Source: Acanthaster planci
Taxonomy: Eukaryota > Echinodermata > Asteroidea > Valvatida > Acanthasteridae
NCBI RefSeq assembly: GCF_001949145.1
Contig: NW_019091380.1
Coordinates: 1,237,271-1,273,695, forward strand
DNA length: 36,425 nucleotides
Reading direction: 5' to 3'
In this document: piece by piece, positions 1 through 8,876 of the stretch
How the letters are laid out: the number at the start of each line of letters is the position of its first letter
Numbering within the stretch: position 1 is the stretch's first letter
Position numbers and translations under genes: made by a program
Notes under the pieces: model-generated
What the model saw: only the letters and a program-made list of their open reading frames with translations
Database searches by the model: none
Told to the model about the DNA's origin: nothing

Positions 1-135
1 GACCTCAAGCCTTATGGGTCACAATTAAGCGTCATGGGTCCTGGAGAAGGACATTGGCCGAGGACTGTCACCAGTCCAGCACCTTAGTCTAGCCTTTGAT
101 AGACTTCTAGTCCATGACAAAATGGACATACATAC
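1..135 (-). other. Start of the next intron (truncated by the window edge)
   Basis: Sequence downstream of the donor GTATGT of the exon ending at 136. No further exon is recognisable before position 1. Confidence 0.6.
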
Positions 136-267
136 CCTCAGGTAAACTCAAGCGGAAATTCTTCTCTTCACCACCACTTCCAAACTCAAAGGCCTTTGAG
201 GTGGCAACACGATAGAGGAAACTGGTGTACTCGTCGAAACGCTTCATCTGAATACTGACAACGTTAC
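136..267 (-). CDS. Exon: continuation of the FAM171-like region (last exon in the window)
   Basis: The 132 bp phase 1-1 exon lies between the acceptor CACCCACCACAG and the donor GTATGT. It encodes about 44 residues without cysteine, with the motifs NVVSIQMKRFDEYTSFLYRV and EEKNFRLSLPE. It follows the previous exon in frame (…RVHPEG-GNVVSIQ…). In FAM171 proteins the KDGYV element is followed by a strand of the type SSVTLSLF and later by an S-K-A-L-I-K-LPDN-like strand. The spacing of NVVSIQM and NFRLSLPE here is compatible with that. The gene continues to the left, because the exon ends at a good donor and no stop or poly(A) signal is seen in bases 1-135. Whether a transmembrane segment follows cannot be judged from this window. 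Confidence 0.8.
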
Positions 268-2097
268 CTGTGGTGGGTGAAAAAAAGAGCAGACTGGATC
301 ACAACGGTTGAAAAAATGTGATCGCGACGATCCACACAAGGGAGAGTGATTTGGCAACTCATGAAAAAATATGACTTTATTTCAATTTGTTTGCAAATTT
401 AATTGTTGATGTAAGAACACCTCAGCAATGGTATGTCTGTAACCCGTGTACAATGCTGTCCAGTGAACTTGTTGATAATTGGAAGTTTTCTTTAGGAAGC
501 ACAACCCCAACCCTTGAAATGAACGTGAATATCCTAAATACAACAACTTAATATTCATTAGACAGTACAACCATTCCTATGACAACGAAACACCTATGAA
601 ATCTGGTCCCTCTTCCCTCGTTGTATCGTCGTAACATTCAAAACCCCCCTTCTGTTTGCGCAATGACTAACAATCAGTCCGCATTTTGGAAGTTCTAAAT
701 TCACATTAGAGCGGCCCATCGCATCCTGCACCATCTCCAGAGCAAATCTCCATAAAAGGAGACTGTTTACAACTACTCATGAGAGGCACATACCAAAACA
801 TGACTAGAGGGGTGTTTAAAAAAAAAAGTAAATTTGTTGAACAAAAATCACATGAAATTCATAATTCTTTCTTTGTTTTGACTTTTTGACTTGGAAGGTA
901 CATTATCTATGATTAATGTCTCTCACTTTGAGCTGGGGCAATTAATCAGCATCCCTTCTCCTGATCTGGTCTTAAACCAACGTTTAAGACCTGCCAAGTA
1001 CATATTTATTCCCTTATGGAAACATCATTTATTTGGACTTTTACAGTTATTCAGTGAGACCCGCTTAATCACCCTTCCGTCAGACTACAGAATTCTTTTT
1101 AAGTCAGCAACACCATCATCGTCACCCCCAGGAAGGCATCAAGGGGGCGCTAAACTGCTCAAGATCTCCTCTGTTTTTGTTTTAGACTATTTGGGGACGA
1201 AAAACGGATGAGGTTGGACTACACTAAGAGAAAAGGCATAGCTATCAACTTGCCAAGTCACCCTTGTTTTCTGCACACAAGAACCTCCTTATAACTTATT
1301 GATGTTGACAAAAAGACACGTTTTCCCCATCTGAATGTGCACGGTTTCAGATGAAAATGCAATGCCCATATGCATCATCTGTGTCACATGAGCACCGTTA
1401 AGCCTAACCATGCTGAACCCAACAAGGTTATGCAGGATTTCAATGGTCCCCAGTGCATGCTAGTGTTGGGTGGTTCTGTGCAATAATTGATTAGAATCAA
1501 GTCCAAACTTTCTATTAGACTTGTATTTCCACTAGTTTTCATAGGAAGCAATTTCCCAAAGTGATTACATGTACATCTGATTTGGACTATGTCTGATGCC
1601 CTGATTGAAATCAGGAGTGACAGATAATGAAAATTAAAATTTCAACGATGATAACTTGATTTGGCTGTGCAATGGGACTTCCGAGGAGAATAGCCTTGAA
1701 GATGGAAAATGGCAGACAAACAAAAGTCCTGTGGATTTCTCTGTTTGATTTTTGCGTTGTTTACTTCTGACCAGAATTTTTCTGTTCGTGTGCGAGGAAG
1801 AGGTGGCCAATATTCCTCCAGAAGTATACTCATGAGGCAGGTCACCATTTGCTTGAACTAAAAATTGCTATGTCCAAATACAATACCAAACATTCTTGGC
1901 AAACTCCCTCGTATTTCTTATGGTGGCACTGTACTGAAATCATTTTGTATAGAAATTCCCAAAGGTAGCATTTTGTCATGCCAGTTTTGCCAGTGGAAAC
2001 TGGAATTGATTTTGAGTGATATTGTGATTCCTGAATGGAGTTAAAATTGACTCCAGGAATCGGCCGGCACTGGTGTAACAATGTGTGGGTTAAGCCC

Positions 2098-2386
2098 ACA
2101 ACCCAATTTCACTGCGCTGCTAAGCACATAATTATACGTTAACAGAGGCTCTGCGTATTTCACAGAGATGGTAAGCAGTAAGCACGGCAAGAGGCACGTA
2201 CGCTTACCTAAGAGGACAAATTGATTTAGTGTAGTAACAGCACAACGGAAATCTCTTACGCATGTGCAAACGTAGGCACAACCACGCCAAGTACCACCAT
2301 GAAATAGTGCTCCCAGTTAGCAAAATTGTCTGCTGTAGTAAGCATGACATTTCTGCTGTTTAGGCAGTGTCATGAGATTGGGCCCA
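2098..2386. mobile_element. MITE-like element with terminal inverted repeats
   Basis: The left end reads AACCCAATTTCACTGCGCTG and the reverse complement of the right end reads GGGCCCAATCTCATGACACTG; the match continues through CTAAGCAC / CTAAACAG. The interior is non-coding and repeats CTGCTAAGCA / TAAGCA-like words. This organisation and the ends 'GGGCCCAATTTCAT' recall, from memory only, an abundant sea star repeat. No protein-coding capacity and no clear target duplication. Confidence 0.55.
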
Positions 2387-2480
2387 GGAACAGAGCATCA
2401 TGATGTTACACCCGTGTATGACCGAAAGGGCATACATGTGCAGGTGTTACATTAAAATATGATGTGATACGCAGTCCTGT

Positions 2481-2509
2481 AAAAAAAAAAAAAAAAAAAA
2501 GGGGGGGGG
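2481..2509. repeat. Poly(A)20-poly(G)9 junction
   Basis: Twenty A followed directly by nine G. It could be a decayed retroposon tail or simple-sequence slippage; no retroelement body was recognised upstream. Confidence 0.8.
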
Positions 2510-2727
2510 CAATTTCCATGACCTCTACACTGAGTCTTCAGCTGAATCTCAACATTGATGGGAGAGCTATACATGTACCGTATATACATGTACATTGTAA
2601 GTCACAAATGGGTCTCAGTGCACAGCTAGTCCATCGTCTGTCAGTACGTAGGTACCCACATAATCACAATTGCTAGTGACACTTAGAGACAAAAGATTTG
2701 TGCGTCTCTTTCATATCTCCTACATAC

Positions 2728-2973
2728 CTCCTTCTGGGTGTACTCTGTAGGTCTTGACGCTGTCCACATAGTCATCTTTGCTGGCCACCAGCTCCAACGG
2801 GACATCAGCTGGCACTTGTAAGGTGACCAGACCATTCAAATCTGTGGTGCCCTCTGCGACAATCTCAGTCTGTCCATCGTCGCGGTCCAACAGCGCCCTG
2901 ACACCGACCTCTGCTAGGGGCAGATCCTCCTCTGCTGGATCAACCGCTACTATCATGACTGGGATCGTCGTGG
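2728..2973 (-). CDS. Exon: beta-rich carboxypeptidase-regulatory-like / FAM171-like domain, first part
   Basis: At 246 bp this is the longest exon (82 codons, phase 1-1), between the acceptor CACGTGCAG and the donor GTATGT. It has no cysteine. The sequence shows an alternating beta pattern: PVMIVAVDP, AEVGVRALLD, TEIVAEGTTDLNGLVTLQV, VPLELVASKDDYV. The order variable strand, G-x-T-D-x-N-G-x-V-x-L-x-V-P, then L-x-L-x-A-x-K-D-x-Y-V is typical of transthyretin/carboxypeptidase-regulatory-like folds. It closely recalls the N-terminal ectodomain of FAM171 proteins, where an 'AYKDGYV' element follows a similar strand. FAM171 proteins are type I membrane proteins with a UPF0560 domain. A generic CarboxypepD_reg or CILP-like domain is the main alternative. 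Assignment to coding sequence is secure; the family name is tentative. Confidence 0.88.
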
Positions 2974-5015
2974 CTGCACGTGATCATAATGAATACAAAC
3001 CAGTATTTATTACAAAGGTTTACGCAAACGTTATAAGGTCGGATGCCAGCCATTACGACATCCAATGCTGTTTCCAATTCAACTGCTTCTCCATGATTGC
3101 AGGTACCACACACTTCTGTGGGAAGTGACTGCAACTCACCAACGGCCAGTGGTACCATGCATGGGCGCATGCATGATAACCAGACCATGTCATGACTTAC
3201 AGGGGTGGTCAAACTGTGAATAACCTTTACACTACACGACAGGCTCTGACCCATCAAGTAACTTAAGACTGCAGGAACTACTCTTGGGAGGAGTTCAGGA
3301 AAAAGCGAAGCAAATTTGATGGGGAAAAAAAAGGCCGTGAAATCTACTCGAGTTGAAATGTGTTCAGCTGTTTCGAATACACAGCCAAAATTTTTGATCT
3401 GATGTCACAATTTGGTCACTTTTAGACCAAGTATGAGTTGGCTCTCTTAGGCTCATGCCTTTTGGATATGCACATACCCTTACATTTCTTGTGAAATTAC
3501 TTGATCAAAGACTTACGTGATCATGCCAGGGCTCACCATGACCTAAACAGAACTTGGTGCAAAACCATATTATTGGGCTCTTCAAATAAAGAATTCCACT
3601 AATCGGCATGCTATGCACAGGCTTCTGATGAAATTGCTGCAGAAATAGCCAACAAGCCCGTTTAAAAAAAGATCTAAACTCTTCCCACATTAGGAATGAA
3701 CATTACCAACTACATGGCCTTGCCAACAAGGTTGTGTGAATGTGCCCGAGAATCAAGTTATGTAGGCACTGTGTGTGTACGCAGAATATATCCACATATT
3801 GTAAAAGTTGTGAATGAATGCAAGCAGTCCAGGATGACACAACTAAGTGTTATTCAAGCTTGTGTGCATGTTTTTCTTCATTTTGCCATCCACTGTGGTT
3901 TGTGGTATCACATAGACACGAAATGAACCTCATCATTGAAGTAAACCTGTTTCTGTAAGTTTGTTTGTCCTGCTTCAGGTTTATTATATCTTGGGCTCCT
4001 TCCGTTACATAATGCATGGAGGAAGCACAGTGTGGTCCGCGAGCCCCCTTGAAGAAAGGCTGTGATAGGATACTAGCATATGTGCGTGTACATACCATGA
4101 AACATGACACTATTTCCAATTACCTATGACGCTGGTGATGCATATGGTTTAAAAGCAGGGTCCAAGTACAGTATTGGCCAATTTTCAAGGGTTATCCAAT
4201 GGCATGGCAAAGCAATAGTTTTGAAGTGATCCCTTGAAATCCATTCTTAAAGATCTTAAAGACATTAGAATGCTCATCCCAATCTCGTTATTTTTATCTA
4301 TCACTCCTTACAAAACCCTGATGATATTGAAATGGCAGTAACATGCGTCAACAAAGACAGCAGTCTGCCTTTAGACACTGAGCCAAAAAGACTAACGACC
4401 AGATTTACGCAGAAGCCATTCCGGTGAGATCATCCAGCCGGCAGGTGGTGTTGGCCCTACAGAGTGCTATGACCAGCCAAAGTGCAATCGGGCACTCAAA
4501 CAGGGCATGTGGGCATGAGTGTGGCGGCTCTGCAGTGTGGCATCGCCGCCGCGGATTAGTCGTTATGAGGACAAGGGACTTTAAATCCACTGTTTAGTCA
4601 CAAAGAACTGATGAAGGGATAAATTTGGGTCCTTTCCGGATGTAGACCTACGTCGACTCTCAAATCGTCCACAGATTTTAATTCCGCTGAGTCAAAAACA
4701 CTGATCTCCCACATTGGGGCAAGATTGGAGAAAAATAAAAAATATCCTGGAAGTAATAACCGAAGGTTTGATCATGGCTCCACAGCAGTGTAGGGTCCAT
4801 GCTTGCTTCGAGGCACACCTTAGAGTACTCATTTCTTGTGGTCAATATCAACTGTTATGCCTAAAACGCCATATACTCAGGATTTTCTGGATTTTAAAAT
4901 AGATGGCTCGAAAAATCCTGACACCAGGATGAAAAAATCTCACCTCTGAAAAGCACAGTTACAGATAATAAATGATTGATCAAGAACGTGAAAAAATTTT
5001 GTCTGAAACACATAC
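2974..5015 (-). other. Intron between EGF6 and the FAM171-like exon (about 2.0 kb)
   Basis: No exon, repeat family or RNA gene recognised. A proline/threonine-rich or RGD-bearing linker exon was looked for here and not found. Confidence 0.7.
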
Positions 5016-5180
5016 GGGTGCAAGTTTCTCCATCTCCGACAAACGTGGGCGGGCAACTGCCGCAGACGTATTGCTTGACTACGGTAGTCCCATCTGCTGG
5101 TACACTGCCTTCAGGGTTCACTGGTCTGTCCGTACATTCCACGTCTTGGAAGCAGGGATTGTCCAAGCAAGTTGTAGTGT
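5016..5180 (-). CDS. Exon: EGF6, thrombospondin/COMP-type EGF with a long insertion
   Basis: The 165 bp phase 1-1 exon lies between the acceptor TTTTAAG and the donor GTATGT. It encodes six cysteines with spacing 4-5-23-2-10: CLDNPCFQDVEC, then a 23-residue loop, then YVCGSCPPTFVGDGETC. The pair NPCF..VxC and CGxCPPxFxGDG is the signature of the EGF modules of thrombospondins and COMP, where two residues rather than one separate Cys4 and Cys5. In those proteins the Cys3-Cys4 loop is much shorter, so about a dozen extra residues (including P, E, G, S and V) appear here. The module lacks the DxxEC calcium motif. It may act as a spacer or ligand site between the cbEGF rod and the following beta domain; that role is inference. 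Confidence 0.9.
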
Positions 5181-5715
5181 CTTAAAATAGAATGGAGAAT
5201 CCAGGAAGGGATTTAGATATATTAAGAAAGTATACAAACGAGGCTGATAACTTGCCAACAGTATCATCAGCCCAATCACTAAGAGAGCTTTGACCTATTG
5301 CTTGCTAAATTCAATGTAGCACGATGGGGCTAAATGTGGCATCACTGATCAGTTCAAATGTCGGAGTCCGCTTCTGAACGGCACATCTCCTAGGTGACAC
5401 GGTTGGAAGATGTGTCTCACAGAAAAACTATGAACTTGTGAATGGTTGAAGGGATTTAACCATGTTTAACATTTTGGATAAATTGCAAACATCCATGCAA
5501 AAGTCAAATGGTACTTAAAGCCCATATAGTGTCAGCATCTGGCAGCCTCTCTCCCCCCCCCTTCAATGCCCTGTCCCCGCCCCCAATCTGTACCCTACAA
5601 CCTTGCCCAAGGTAAAGGCCAGTTAACACTTGGTGTGGAAGCCAACACAACAGTTGTACTGTCATGAGAGAGTAAGTGAAAACATTGATACCTGGGCGCT
5701 GTACAGTATACGTAC
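5181..5715 (-). other. Intron between EGF5 and EGF6 (535 bp)
   Basis: Shortest intron of the gene. It contains a C-rich stretch near 5550-5590 and nothing else notable. An RGD linker exon would fall here in a nephronectin-like gene; none is visible. Confidence 0.75.
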
Positions 5716-5838
5716 CGACCGGAATGCACCTGTAACCATCGCCAACATAGCCTTCATTGCACTTGCACTGAAACCCACCAAGGACGTTGACACAGATAGC
5801 GTTAGCATCGCAGCGATTACTGTCACATTCATTCTCAT
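5716..5838 (-). CDS. Exon: EGF5, calcium-binding EGF (nephronectin EGF5 type)
   Basis: The 123 bp phase 1-1 exon lies between the acceptor ATGCTCAG and the donor GTACGT. Cys spacing is 4-5-8-1-10. The module begins DENEC and contains CVNVLGGFQCKC and GYVGDGYRC. The GYxGDGxxC ending equals that of nephronectin EGF5 (GYQGDGLTC). Calcium ligands and the Cx[DN]xxxx[FY]xCxC hydroxylation motif are present. In vertebrate nephronectin a proline-rich, RGD-containing linker follows this module. Here the reading frame continues after a 535 bp intron directly into a sixth EGF, so the integrin-binding linker is absent from the visible gene or sits in an exon that is not recognisable by eye. Confidence 0.95.
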
Positions 5839-6652
5839 CTGAGCATGGAGAATAAAAGATGAGTTGTGACATAAAACCCAACTGTAACACTTTGAGGATG
5901 ATTTGAATTTGATAGGGAGGATGTGGCATTGATTCATCAAAGCTTGCCCCATAAATGAATACAACTTACTTAAGGACTTGATAGACTTTGTGCAAGACCC
6001 AGGACTGAATTAAGAAAAGATTCAGAAATTAAGGCAAAGAACTTAAAACAAGACACCAGACATTAGAAAAGCTTAGCTGAGAACTTGAGATATGATGACA
6101 GTCAAATTGATAGAGATCAACGACATCGAGCCAAGAATGAGTGCTTGAAACTAGACTCAAGACTGTAACAATATTTTAAAGAAAACACTAGAAGCAAACT
6201 TCAGGACTTCATGTTGAGAAAAAAAATGACTAACTCAGAAGACAACAGATTCAGACCTAATGACACAAATTGAAATGTGGCTGAATACCTCAAAATTGGA
6301 AGAAAAAACACTACACACAACTAAGGCATAAATACATATAGGTTGAGACAAAGAATCACAACTTAACACAAGTTTGAAAATATGCTTTCAAACTCAAGTT
6401 TCTGAACACCGTTGCCACAAATCAAAGAACTCAGACAAGACTCAAAAACTTGAGGTTGACCGAGTACCTTGGACCAAAGGCAGCATTTGAGACAAAAATT
6501 ATAACTTCAGTCACAACTTTCAAAGACTCAGGTTTAATCAGAAAACATTTAGTTACTCAGACACGGAAGCAGGAACTCCACTCAACTAGCCAAGACAGGA
6601 GCCTTTTCATTTGAGTTTCTCCAGATATCCAGTCATCTGTGGACTGACTCAC
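5839..6652 (-). other. Intron between EGF4 and EGF5 (814 bp)
   Basis: Mostly occupied by an A-rich, strand-asymmetric degenerate repeat (about 5965-6560, listed separately). No coding signal. Confidence 0.75.
5965..6560. repeat. Degenerate A-rich repeat built on GACTCAA / ACTTGAG words
   Basis: On the plus strand this intron segment is strongly A-rich and T-poor. It repeats words such as GACTCAAGAC (6154-6163), CAAGACTCAAAAACTTGAGG (6436-6455), ACTCAGA and ACTTGAGA at irregular spacing. It looks like a decayed short-unit satellite. No fixed period could be established by eye. Confidence 0.5.
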
Positions 6653-6787
6653 CCACACAATCCAGCTCCCCATTGACGTAGGCAAACTTGTAGCCAGCTG
6701 GACACAGACACATGTAGTTGCCGTAGGTGTTCTTGCATCTTCTCCCAGGTGGACACTCTGCAGTGCCCGATGCACACTCGTCCACAT
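6653..6787 (-). CDS. Exon: EGF4, calcium-binding EGF (nephronectin EGF4 type)
   Basis: The 135 bp phase 1-1 exon lies between the acceptor TTTTGTAG and the donor GTGAGT. It encodes a cbEGF with Cys spacing 6-5-8-1-14, starting DVDECASG and containing CKNTYGNYMCLC. The tail GYKFAYVNGELDC is long and has no glycine turn of the usual G-x-G-D type. The long final loop (aromatic-x-x-V/I-x-G-x-x-x-C) is a distinctive feature of EGF4 in nephronectin, whose version runs GFDLMYIGGKYQC. This exon is therefore one of the strongest arguments for a shared origin of the five-EGF array. The calcium ligands D, D/E and the hydroxylatable N are all present. The 7.8 kb intron before it carries most of the dispersed repeats in the left half of the window. 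Confidence 0.94.
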
Positions 6788-8608
6788 CTACAAAAGATAA
6801 TAAAAAACACAATGTACATTTGACTTCTTAAAAAATGTGTGTGACTGTCTAGGAAAACAGTCTTTCTTCTCTCAAAATGAATTTCTGTCAGGAAAGGGGG
6901 GAAAACATGCCTCCCTATCAAGCCTCAGTGCTGGACTGCCTTGGGCCCAACAACATTGTGCTGTAAAGTGGTCCGGAGAGGATTAATTCTTTGAAAATTG
7001 TACACAAATTTCTGCAGTCAGAGAAGACCACAGCCTACTTTGCACCAAGGGGCACTGTGGCTGCCACGCATTTTGGCTGTCTCTCATTTCAAAAATTCAA
7101 CAAAATTGCACATTTCCAAATGGCTGTCTCCAAATTTCTTGGAGAAGTAGCCAAAATGTTTGTCATTATTATTACATAGCAGCAAGAGTCCCTGTCGATG
7201 TAATTGTAATAGTCGCTTTAAACTAAAAAAACAATGCATACATGATAAGAAAAAGGTTTCCAGCCTTCTGCCAAGTGCATACCGCTGTGTGGCCCTGGCT
7301 CAGATAGAAGCCATCAAGTTCCTAGGAACCATTCACTTAGTGCCCTCCTCCAAGTTATACCACCACTGCCCGTCAGTCAGATCCCCTCAGTGCAAATTCC
7401 AATTAACTCATTGTAATTTACAACAGTCAACGTTGTGTCAAGTCTTTTGCCAATGAGACTTGCATAGGCAACAATCTGGGCATGTTTCCCCTCTAACTCG
7501 TAGAAGTCTTAATTATCAAAACCAATGGAAGTTACTGTGTTAAAAGTTTTGTAAGTAGAGTTCTGCTTCGCAAACAATTTTCAAATGAGGGGAGGGGGCA
7601 TTTGTGAGACAACCGGTATCACGCACTAGCCATTAATGAGTCTTCCAAAAGCGTGAAGGTTGGGACACCATTAACCCCTAAGTAAAAAAATTGGGGGGGG
7701 GGGGGTCATGTAGCCCTAGTGGTCCCCGTGCTTCCACCACCAGTGGTTGCAGATGTTTACAAAGTAAAGCATTCAACTACTAAACTTATGTTGGACGGAA
7801 TTCACCCCCCGGGTGGTTTCGAATTCACTTTGGTTTCAAGAATACGACACAAGTTATTACATACAATAATAACTGTTGTGAGAAAACACTTTACGGTTCA
7901 TGTTTGTTTCAGACACAAAACACAAGGTTATTAGGAGGCTATGTCAATTTGTGGGCATTAAAGAGTTTTATGCAGGAGGCTGTTTTTTGTCCCAAATAGC
8001 TCCTGAAATCTGAACTCAATCTCATCTACTTTTTATAGTTTGTTTGATTTCTCGGCTTATGAAGAGCACGCCATTAAGGCAGTGTCATCTCACACACGAA
8101 CACAATGACACAGGACCATTACTTCTATTTTTACCTATATCTATGAATCATCAATTGTAGTGATGATCAAATATCGGAATCAGAAAATTGCATTTTTGAT
8201 GACATCACCATGATGTCAAAGAATTTCAGAGAAACAGACGGGGTTACTTGAATGATCGGAAAAAAAAGTTTTGTTAAGGAGATACACTAAACAGAATGAA
8301 GACAAAACAAATCATAAAAATCATGTGATGACATCATCATTACATCACATTTGTATGTACACCTGAAGATCACAGGCCCTAGGTATGCTGAACATTTGTG
8401 TCAGGTTTCAAGATGACATGCTATGCTCAGTGATATAGTGCCTCGACGCTGAGGCTAAGTTGGCCTTAAGGTTGCCTAATAAGACTTGACATTTAGGGCC
8501 TCTGCCTTGAGGCTTGCAGGCAAATGCCTCAGCCTTCAGAATCAAATACCTTGCTATTTCAGAGCCTAGCTGTGCAAGGCCCATCAATGGTTAGATTTTC
8601 CAGGGCAC

Positions 8609-8876
8609 CTAGACCGATTGTGCCTGCTAAGTCACATGACCTACAGTGGGTATCAAACATCAACAGACATGGTGTCCTCCCACAGCGAAATGTGTTTTAG
8701 GCAGTGTTAACAAAAATGAAGCCAATTTCTGGTAACACATCAGCGGAAGCGTGAGTAATGTACCAATCTTCAACTTTATTTTTGGTAAATGACACTTTTG
8801 ACAGACTTTGCTATGGGAGGACACGCTTGATACCCATTATGGGTCATATGACACACACTGGGTGTAATCAGTCTAG
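8609..8876. mobile_element. Foldback/MITE-like element, 268 bp, with long inverted repeats
   Basis: The left half (from CTAGACCGATT at 8609) and the reverse complement of the right half (CTAGACTGATT ending at 8876) align over roughly 120 bases. The alignment includes GTCACATGACC / GTCATATGACCC, GGGTATCAAACATC / GGGTATCAAGCG, GTGTCCTCCC in both, and AACAAAAATGAAG / ACCAAAAATAAAG nearer the centre. The element is therefore almost entirely a diverged palindrome and has no ORF. Family unknown. Confidence 0.75.

Larger units (their letters stand above)
268..2727 (-). other. Intron between the two FAM171-like exons (about 2.5 kb)
   Basis: No convincing coding sequence. It is moderately AT-rich and contains an A20-G9 tract at 2481-2509 and an inverted-repeat element at about 2098-2386 (listed separately). 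Short reading frames near 900-1200 and 1640-2100 show no domain signature and no splice support. Confidence 0.75.

Noticed and set aside
891-1211. 106-codon plus-strand ORF in the left intron
   Set aside because: No domain, no splice context, low-complexity ending; it lies inside an intron of the minus-strand gene.
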